Assembly: GCA_005784505.1 (NCBI GenBank)
Contig: VCAZ01000014.1
Location: forward strand, 2,868,241-2,932,240
From: Bagarius yarrelli
Taxonomy: Eukaryota > Chordata > Actinopteri > Siluriformes > Sisoridae
Direction: 5' to 3'
Length of the DNA: 64,000 nucleotides
Of the stretch, positions 12,401 to 23,371 are shown piece after piece. The position numbers and the translations under genes were made by a program. The notes under the pieces are model-generated. The model was not told the DNA's origin. It saw nothing but the letters and a program-made list of their open reading frames with translations, and searched no databases. How positions within the stretch are numbered: the first letter of the stretch is position 1; the number at the start of each line of letters is the position of its first letter.

Positions 12401-15400
12401 ATAAAAGTGTCTGTTATATTCTGTTATTTATTGTAATATTGCTATTACACAAGCAACATGTATTAAGGGGCCAATTATGCCCACTGACAATTTTCACAAA
12501 GTAAATTTCTACTTTTAACTATCAAATACCAGGAATTTAATTACTACTAGTTAATACTTTGGCTAATTAATTGCATTATATCAATTAATCAAGCTATTAT
12601 AGATATACAGTCTATACTAAGCTTAAAGTATCATTATTATAAGCCAATAAAATCCCCCTAAACATCATAAAAATTCTTGGCAACGAAGCAACAGTTTTCC
12701 ATGTACAGTACATGCCAGAAGGAAAATTTACGCACAGGGAGTGAAAGAAAAACATAGTGGGCCAAGAACGCTACAGTAAGATTGGAAAAGAACATTAAAC
12801 TCAGAATTTATTAAGAAAAGACAGAGTACATGCTTAAAGTGACTGTGTCAAGAATTTATTTTGAGTTACGTACCATTGAAGGCTGTGTTGAGAGGAGCCA
12901 AAAGTGTGTACTCTGCCTGCGGTCTCATGGCGGCTGCCAAACCCAGTTCTGACACCATATCACCAAAGGTGGACTGTGACTGGCCAACCAGCTCCATAAC
13001 CTGCTTAGCTTGTAGAAAAAAGTGTCATGTGGGATGTTAAGATTAGAATACATGCACAAAGTGTTGTGGTTTGTTGCTTAAATATTTAAATAGAACCAAA
13101 GATATAAACAGCAGCTAACCTGAGTCAGGCATGAGAACCTGGTCAATCAGGTGGATAACGCCGTTGGAAGTGACAATGTCCTTCTTAAGCACCATCTTAA
13201 CGCCATTAACGGTCAGACTGTCTCCATCACAGCCAATTTCAATGTTGCTGCCCTCCATAGTCTCGTAGGCGGTGCCACTCATGATGGCTTCGGAGCACTG
13301 AACCGAGTTCAAGAGGTGGTAATTGAACAGGGCTGTAAAAAAGATTGGAAATACATTTGAGGACATTTTCAGTAGGTCAGAACTATAAATTTTCCACTGC
13401 CTTTTACTATGTGATGCATATTATAGCTGTAACTGAATATAAATGTAAAACTGAATATAAATGGGGAAGTGGTAGCTCAGCGGCCAAGGTGTTGGACTAC
13501 TAATTGAAAAACCAGGGTTTAATTCCCAGAACTACCAAGCTACCACTGTTGGGCCCCTGAACAAGGCCCTTAATCCTTAATTGCTCAGAATTGCTCTGGA
13601 AAAGGGCGTCTGTCAAATGTCACAAATGTAAATAAAAATGTAAATATTATTTAGCATGATCAGATAAAAAAGATTCAAATCTATATATGAATTATTTGCC
13701 AGGAAGGTTCACATGACATCTGTCTGAGCAAGTATTGTATAAATGACCGAAATCTTTTCTCACGTACAGTATGTAGTTGAGATCAATCATAAACTTGAGA
13801 GATGTAGCCAAAGCTAAAGAGCACTCAAACAAACGTTAAACATCATGCTAACAGTGCTATTATTTTAATGTTGGGTATTTTGACTATTCTTTGGTTTTCA
13901 TTGTTTTTGGGTGTTTCTTAGTAATGGAGTTTATTTGAACTCAAAAAGAAACAAAACTAAGAAAACAAAACCTTTAGGTTTGGGTCAAAGATTGGTATTT
14001 AAATTAATAAATGATGTAGGTATTAGTACATCTACTGATATTATTAAGTTGTGTATTTTTGGGTTGATGTAACATCTTGGATATAATAGTTCCTGGTATT
14101 TCAGGCTTTGTATCGCCAAACAAACCATCCCAACTCACTATGATGTAATCTGTATTTCATCCAGGTTGTAAATGTCCCATTTAATGAACCTGAGTCTCCC
14201 TAGGAGCCCTTGAATCCTTTAAAAATACTTCTGTCGACAACTCCATATCATTTTATTCTAGGTGTTTGTCTCAGGCTATTGAAAGGCTTAGAGTTTTCAT
14301 TGGAACTATTTTGTGCAAAAACGTGCAACATTTTGGCCATGAACATTGCGAAGTTAATACATTCACGGGATCGTTCACCCAAAAATGAAAATTCTGTCAT
14401 ATATTATATAAATTACCCTTGTGCTGTTCCAAACCTGTAAGACCTTCTTTCATCTTCAGAACACAGATATTTTTTAATAAAATCTGAGGGCTCTCTGTCC
14501 CACCCATACATAGCAAGGTAAGTACCAAGTTCAAGGCTCGAAAAAGTACCGACAATTTTCTCCTTGCGACATTGGAGGTTTAACTGTAACATTACAGGGG
14601 TTTTTTTTATATATTTTTGGCCATTTTTTGCTTTTATTGATAGGACAGAGGGACGAAAAGGGGTGGGGGGTGGTAGAGAGAGTGGCGGGACTGGAAAGAA
14701 CCCGAGCCAGGAATCAAACCCCTGATCGGCAAAGCGCAACAACTTGTGCATGTGGGTGCCGGTGCCTTAACGCACTACACTACGGCGGCAACCGGAAAAA
14801 TAGTTTTCACTTGATTCCACATTTTCATCTCTACTGCCTTACTTGTGAATGTGCTTTCACGACAGTATGTGTTTACCATCACTCAGCGGATCTGCGACGA
14901 AGGCGCAGACACAAATCCAGCATGTTGACCGTGAACACATGTGCCATGTCTGGTTTACACTCTGAGAAAGATGCCGGTTGTACAAAAGCCTACATTAAGT
15001 TTTAGTTTTAATTTAGTCTTAAATAAAGTGCTAAAATTTGCATTTTGATAGCTTTTATGCAGCGTGCATCTTTCAAGGAGTTTAAACAAGGCATGACTCA
15101 CCTCTTTATAGTCATCACACCGGAGGTGGGTCGGCTCTGTCACCTCAGATCCCACATGATGACGCTGAACACATACTGTTGTTAACATGCGTCCACAAGT
15201 GCTGCTCATTAATCAGCTTCGGTACTTTTCTGGGCCTTTATCCTGCTAGTTACATTGCTGTCTATGGGAAGGACAGAGAGCCCTCACATTCCATCAAAAA
15301 TATCTTAAATTGTGTTCCGAAGATGAAGGAAGGGCTTACAGGTTTGGAACAACATGATGGTGAGGAATAATGACCGAATTTTCACTTTTGGGTGAACGAT

Positions 15401-18400
15401 CCCTTAAAGAGATTATATTAAGCTTAATATTCATTATATGATTAACCTTTGAAAAAATAGGTACAGATAAGTATGTTGACCACATTACCCACCAAAGCAC
15501 TTAAAATATAACAATATCCTCAAGCTTATTGTCCGTGCACAATTACTATAAATGTTGTTTTGTGCTGTTTGCCAAATGTCTGAAAATTCCCACTGCACAT
15601 AACAGGCCAGTGTCACCATCTGGTTTAAATAGGGGTGAATAAAGATGATTGATATAAATCATCACTCTTGGATTATTCAGCTGAACAAGTATGTCCTGTG
15701 AGAGTCATCTATTTGTTTGCCCTTAACGTGAACTTTATTAAAAAGAAAGTACCTGATTCTTTAACAGTTGCCAACTAAACATATCAATAATCAAGATTTT
15801 GTTTTTAGCTCCTCAAACTTTGTAAAAATGTCATGTAAAAGAACTGGATCACTAATTTACCTTTGAGGGCACCTTTGTTACCCATAAGTCTGTCCATGAC
15901 TTCTTTATCCAGTTTGGAAAAGGCATCATTGGTGGGGGCAAACAGAGTGTAGTGGCCAGGCTTTCCCAACATATCCAGCAGACCAGCATTGGAAGCCACA
16001 GTCTAAAACAAAAAAATATTCTGTCATTAAAGCATTTTACATTTACACATTTGGCAGAAGCCAAGTGACTGATCAACTAGGGGTTAGGGACCTTGCTCAA
16101 GGGCCCAGCAGTGGTAACTTGGTGGTGCTGGGAATCAAACCCCGATCTTCCAATCAGCAGTCCAACACCTTAAGACCAGAAACACCTGGGTTCAAGCCCC
16201 ACCTCCGGCAAGTCAACCACTGTTGGGTCCTTGAGCAAGACCCTTAACCCCTCCTGCTCCAGGGGCGCTGTATCATAGCTGACCCTGCGCTCTGACCCCA
16301 ACTTACTAAGATGGGATATGCGAAAAATGCATTTCATTGGCTCTGTACATGTACCCTGCACAATGACAATGAATTGAATATACTATATACTTATACTTAA
16401 CCACTGCATTACCATTTCACCAATTTTAAAATAGAGTCTATTGCACCTAAATAGAAAGGGTTTTTTCAACCTATCAAAAAGCCCCCTTTTTTTAAAAAAT
16501 AGATTGTAAACCCACAAACAGACACTTACATTCAGAGAAGACAGATCCTCCTCAATGTCCAACATATCCTGAATGGTGTTGCCCACAGCAGTAATAACAC
16601 GATCGATGACATGCACCACTCCATTAGTAGCCACCTGGTTTCCATGAATGATCCTGGCACAGTTGACAGTAACCACCTGAACACCAGAGAAGAAATAAAA
16701 CAAAATCAATGAGCAAATTTATCAATTTACTTGTCAAATACTTAAAAACGAAAAAAAAACACTCTTAAAAACCTACACCATTGGAATAGTGGTTGATGAA
16801 GAGCATAAGGTCATTGTACATAGACTTGATGCTGAGTCCGTTCTTCAGGTCTTTGGTAAGTAGGCGCTTGTTGGCCATGTGGTAATGCAGAGCATTGTAC
16901 AGCTCGATGTTAACGTTGCTTACCAACGCCCCTCTTACTTCCTGGAGAGCAAACAGGAAATCACGGTTAAGGGATCACATTAATGATAGATCATATTTTG
17001 TCTTAAAATCAACATAATCTAGCAAATTAAGGGATTTAATCATTTGAAACGAATAAATGAAGGAACCTGTTTTGAACCGGACCTAGTAAAATATTAGTTC
17101 TGCCCCAGAAGACATGCCCACAAACCATTGGTTAAACCCAGAAGACATGCCCACAAACCACTGGGTTAATGCTTATTTGACATTTGTTAATGACCTACCT
17201 CAGAACAAAACTGATGTGACGCTTTACATTCCTTATTGAGGTAGGACGCTATTGCTAACATTCATTTCAACATTTTTTTTTGGTTGTATGGTTGCACAGC
17301 AGTGTGTTTGTTAAAGTTGTTCTGTAATTGGTTGGTTAACATGTCAAATGCCTTCCTATGATAGCTGCCATGGATTCCAGACCTGCTCTTAGTCTGGGTG
17401 AAGCGTAATTATACTGGCAATACCTTATCTAACAGATCCCAAGCTTCATTACTGGGGGCAAAATAGGTAAAAGATCCTGGTCCTTCAATCTCCTGCTGTA
17501 GTTTGGACAAAGTTGAGTACTGCTGCGTGGTGATTGCATTCACCAGACCGAGGGTGCCGTACACGTTGTCAATGGGAGCAACTGTGGAGGAAAATGGATG
17601 TATATCCAGTACAGTATTATTTTTACACATTGATGTCTTGTCAAGAATAATTTCATAAAAATGCCTATAATAAGAGCAATTAAGTAATGCAGCAAAAAAT
17701 AATAAAATTCATGGATTGACAGTCGAGTTTGTTATTCCAACTGAACGCATCAGCACATGTAAATTCCAGTTCGTAATCAATAGTGTCTTTCAATTTCACT
17801 TTCAATTTCGATTGCAAAAAAATGATCTCAATCGGAATGGCGGTGTACATGTACACTCGGCTATTGGCGGTCTGCCATATACATCTATATATTACATTCG
17901 ATAGCTATTATATAGGAATAGTGCATTTATATAAACCAGGGTTATAGGCATAAGACAGAAGTTACAGATGATCTTAAACGAAACTACTCACCAGCAGGAC
18001 AGCCCTGCATGCCGTCCAGCTTCATGTATCCTGGACAGCACTCATAGACAACAGTACTAGACAAAGAGAAAAAAAGCCCTTTAACAGAAGTGGAACCACT
18101 ACTTTTATAACAATATGTATTATATAGCAGCAAAAGGCCCAAACCACAGACTCTATAAAGAAGCTGAATAAGCTGCATGGATGTTTTGGCAGCTTTTATT
18201 TTTCTGAAGTAACTGCACATTTATCCTAAGCTCTGTATAAATATATGAAGATAAAGTTTGGCTGTGTGGTTTACGAAAGTATGCCAATACTTAATACTAC
18301 TAATTGCTTTTTTTAGAATGTTTTCCACTTTTTATCACCACTGCTACTATTACTACTACTTTCTACTACTACTGTAACTATTACCAAGTCAAGTCAAGTC

Positions 18401-21400
18401 GAGTCACAATCAGGATTGTTTCAAAGCAGCTTTACAGAAATACATCAGAACCAGTACCACTAGTATTGCTACTACTGTTACTATTACCACTAGTATTACT
18501 ACTACTGCTAATATCACCATTACTATTACTACTACTGCTACTATTAACACTATTTCTACTAATGTTACTTTTACCACTACCATAATTACTACTGCTACTA
18601 TCACCACCACTATTGCTACTACTGCTACTATTACCACTATTACTACTACTGTTACTACCATGCTACTATTACCACTACTATTACTACTACTGCTACTATT
18701 ACTATTACACTACTACTGCTACTACTACTACTACCACTACCCTACTTCTACTATTGTACTGCTACTACTTGCTACTACTACTACTACTATTAGCTACTAC
18801 TATTACTACTACTGTTACTACCACTGCTACCATGCTACTATTACCACTACTATCACTACTACTGCTACTGTTACTACTATTGCTAGTACTGTTACTACCA
18901 TGCTGCTATTAGCACTACTATTACTACTACTACTATTACTACTCTGTTACTACTACCATTACTCTGCTACCACCACTATTGCTACTACTACTACTATTCT
19001 ACTACTATTACCCTACTATTACCTACTATGCTACTATTACCACTACTAATACTACTACTGCTACTATTACTCTACTATTACTAGAAATACTACAAATTTT
19101 ACTACTACTACTACTATTATTACAGCTACTATTTACTAGTAATACTACTAATATTACTACTACTATTACCACTCCTGCTACTATTACTACTACTTTGATT
19201 ACTACTAATACTACAACCACTACTATTATAATTACTACTTTTATTATTAATACTACTACTATTACTATTAATACTTCTATTACAGCTACTCCTACTATCA
19301 CTACTACTGCTATAACCGCCCCCACTACTATTATGTCATTTACTACTTCTGCTACCATAAACAGACATGCCGTCTCCATTGTTTATTTTTGATTTATTTT
19401 TAAAGTTGACTTGACAAGTAATTTCTTCACTACTACTACTTATATTACGCAGACTGTTAATACTACTACCACTATTATTACTAGTACTACCATTACAACT
19501 ACTGCTACTATTCGTATAGCTATGCTATACTGCTATAGCAGTATAGCATAATACTGCTATTATTACTAATACTACTGCATGCCCTCTTAATCGTTTATTT
19601 TTGAATCATTTTTAAAGTTGACTTGGAAAGTATATTCTTGAAAATACCTGCATTTTCTGTTACAGGGAAACCAGAAAGTGCAAACTCTGTTCCATGTAAT
19701 GGAAATGCTAGTGATCCTTTGAATAATGTTAAATGGCACCTGAATAAAGTGTTAAATATTTCGTTTTAAATATATTTCTATCAGGCAAGTCAGTAAAGTA
19801 TACAAATCCCAGTAAAGAAGCTAATACTAAAACATCTGGACTCAAAGGCAGCGTTTGACTTATGGTAGATAGATTTGGACTAATTTCCTGATTGGCAGTA
19901 TTTACAGTGTGTGTGTGTGGGTGTGGGTGTGGGTGTGTGTGTGTGTGTGTGTGTGTGTGCTCCTGGGGGTTGTAGGAGGTAAGCTATAGAACACTGGAGT
20001 TCTGGAAATCCCCCACACATGTAAATGATTCCATATGCTTTCTCAGTCTGGCTGCTGGCACACCTGGCAAGACTAAAGCATACAACAAATAAACCTGGAA
20101 AACGCTTCACTGGTGGTCTACAAGTCTAAAAAGTCTGAACCAATGGTTCTTCTTACCACCACTAATAGGTCGAGTAGAAATTAGTGAGAACCGGAGGCAG
20201 CAAATGGGAATCAGAAGTCTTAGAACAAGAGCACTGAGGTCATGGCAAAGTACCAACCTTGACTGGGGTAAGAGCTTTGAAGCCCTGCGTTCAGGGAGGA
20301 AGGAAAGAGGCTCAGAGATGAGATCACTGCTGTATACGTTACACTTCCAGGCGACAAGCCAAAAGAACACAAGGTTGTCTTAAACATCTCTCCTATGAAA
20401 GGAGGAAGGTCTGACTTATTTTGGTAACTTGTTGGATTCTTTCCACGGTTACAGTTAAGACTTTCCTAATGTATTTTACTATTTTTTTTTTTTTCCTTTT
20501 AAGAATGGAAATGGTGGTTATTTTTCATTTAATTGTGGAAAGTGAAACAATCTAAGCTCATGTCAAAATATATGAACCAAATTTAGAACAGTTGTGCATT
20601 TTATTCTTTTATTACATTTACATTTGGTCTAGCTCTTATCCAGAGCAACTTACCTTCATTTCTTTTATACAACTGAGCAATTTGGGGTTTAGGGGTATGC
20701 TCAGGAGCCCAACTGAGGAAATTTGGTGGTGCTGGGAATCGAACCTCAATCTTAAAATTAGATGCCAACACCACTACCCTAGTGGTAAGATTACTGGGAC
20801 TAACACTTGAATCCAATCTGAAAACTATTGAAGTGTAAAGAGGTGTTTTCTATAAGGTAAGATGGAGACCAATAAAGTGTATTAATACAAGATTTAAAAA
20901 AAACGTAGTTTTAAATACTTTAAAAATTATTTTTATTGGGTAGTCATGTGGTACAAAACTCAGGATTCTTGGTATATTTTAAAATCTTGTGCAATGTGTG
21001 TTTCCAAGGGATATTCACCAGTTTAATCTGGAAACAGTGGAGGATTTCTACATGAAGGGTATCTCCAGACGGATGAGCAAATGAGTCTCAATGTTTATTT
21101 GGGTTTCATTTTGGAGGTGGTAGCGCAATGGTTTAGGTGTTGGACTGCTAATTGGAGGATTGTGGTTCAATTCCAAGCATCAAGTTACCACCACTGGGCC
21201 CCTGAGCAAGGCCCTTAACCCCCAATTGCTTAAATTGTATAAAATAGTTATTGTATAAAAGAGATAAATGTAAGTCGCTCTGGATAAGGACGTCTACCAA
21301 AGGCTGTAAATGTAAATTAAGGTTGTCTCTTTTTTTGGTTCTGTGTTTACCAGCCATCCTAATACACTATAATGGTATAAACCTTTATAAGAATTCTTAC

Positions 21401-23216
21401 AACATCAGGGTTCCAGATTTACAAAGAAATTCATCTTTTAATTTTTAAGTTCTAGGATTCTCCTTCAAACTTTCAGGCATTGATTTAAATGGACAAATGA
21501 TTGTCGCAAACCCTTAAACAAGATCTACAGTCAAATTGGTTCCTTAAGAGGTCTTTGTATAGTTCCAGATTTTGACATTTATCTAAAAGAGAAACCATTT
21601 GTTTCAGTTTAATCAATTGTCCAAGGATTTCTCCGAACAGACAAATGGAAGTTTGAAAAAGAATCTAAAAATGTATCTGATCAAAGTTATAAGGGTCTTT
21701 AATTAGAAGATAAAGATCAAAAGTTAAACCAAATAGATCCAAGGAAAGAGGAAACATGACTCTACTGTGGGTGCTACTGTTCTTCTGCAACAGCAAGCTG
21801 GATCATAAAAATCCCAAATGTTCATCTCTGGATAAATTCTGCACATAAGGGGAATATTCATAATCGTTTCACGGACAGAATTTGTGGTTATTTTTCGCTG
21901 TTAAGAGAAGAGATGCTGAGTCTACAGAAAAGCCTGGTGTAGATGCTGGAGAACATCTGAAACTGATGACAAAGTCTGGTCTGGCTGAGCTCCATGTTTG
22001 AACAGAGGCGCTGAGGCAAGTCCAAAAGCCTGAATCCTGGGTCTTTGTGGTCAGTTTGCCTCATATCACGTGGGGCTGTGTCTGTTTCAGTAACCCATAA
22101 CCCCCTTAAAACTACCCCTCCTCTCAACATTTTTCTTTTTTTTTTGCCAGCCATGGAAAAAGAAATGGAAACCAGAAGCATCACAGACTCAACATGACCC
22201 AACGTTTATGGGCCAAAACCCAGAACCAATCAGAGTCATGATGACTGGAACTTTGAGCTTTGTAATAATACATTAGACGATGAATTTTTATTTGTGATTT
22301 GCAGTTCGGAAAAAAAACCCTCCTTGCTAAGCTTTAGCGAAGACCTTTTTTAAGCACCTACTCTGGAAGTTAATTTGCATCGAGAGACCAGATGTGTGCT
22401 TTGCCTGTGGGTGGGAATTTAAGGTAAGCTGTTTGAACACAGTCTTAGTGCTGCAAGCAAGTCTTGTGGTTTCTTTTAAATCATTAGCAGCATGTTTTGT
22501 TTTCGTTCCTCTTCTTTTTATACTAATTAAGACCTACTGTTACTGTTTCCTACCGCTAACATAGCATGTCGTTTAAAGTGTACGATATTAGTTTATTCTT
22601 TCTCTTATTCTTTTCCTTATTCGGTTCACTTAAACCACCAGCTTTTTTATTGCAGTATGAATACAACTTGTCCCCTAGCACCTTTCACCTTTGACCCCTG
22701 GAAAGTCTCAGCAGACATTATTAACAGGCCCAAAGAGTTATAAAATCTCCCACTTACGCTTTCTTTCCACAGATGGTTCCTTGGTACCAATTACGGCAAG
22801 TACTGAAGTACTTCTTCTTGGTTCCCAAAACATGCTGGAGGGCACATACGTTCGGCCTGAGCGCAAAAGCCGAGGGACAGATTAAATATCAAACCAGTTG
22901 CTCTGTTATATGTTGTATAGATAATGTCATGTTTTAGTGACATAATACAATATTAAAATAGCTTTTAAATAGGAAATAATTTGGATTTTTTTTCAAATAG
23001 CATGCATTATAACATAATATTGTTAGAAAGAAACATTAGATTGGGTGATTTAATTGTAATTAACTGTAAGGAATAAAGTGCAAAATTATATCCTTGCTAT
23101 TTTTCTTCTATTAAAAAAAATAATGTAACCCCCTTTTTTCAGTAAAAACTTTTAGCTACTCTGTAAAAATTGAGATATATATATATATATATGTGTATAC
23201 ATATATTTTATATGCA

Positions 23217-23250
<34 letters not shown>

Positions 23251-23286
23251 TGCATATAAAATATATGTATACACATACATAAATTT

Positions 23287-23371
<85 letters not shown>

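Larger units (their letters stand above)
18336..19575. repeat. Imperfect trinucleotide array (CTA/TTA/CCA mix), 1.2 kb
   Basis: Long runs of act/att/acc triplets, interrupted at 18,385-18,450 by a fragment of another repeat and at 19,345-19,430 by a 62-bp tail segment. It lies in postn intron 2. The poly-Leu, poly-Thr and poly-Val open frames on both strands are consequences of the triplets, not genes. Confidence 0.92.

Noticed and set aside
13151..13360. Plus-strand frame over postn exon 8
   Set aside because: Antisense shadow of the FAS1-2 coding exon.
14628..15005. 125-codon plus-strand frame
   Set aside because: It spans a SINE-D copy nested in an inverted-repeat transposon; no protein family recognised.
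18304..19392. Long Leu-, Thr- and Val-rich open frames on both strands
   Set aside because: They are direct consequences of the triplet repeat array and have no domain, start context or splice logic.
18336..19575. CRISPR-like repeat array
   Set aside because: The repeats are 3-bp, without spacers, in a vertebrate intron.
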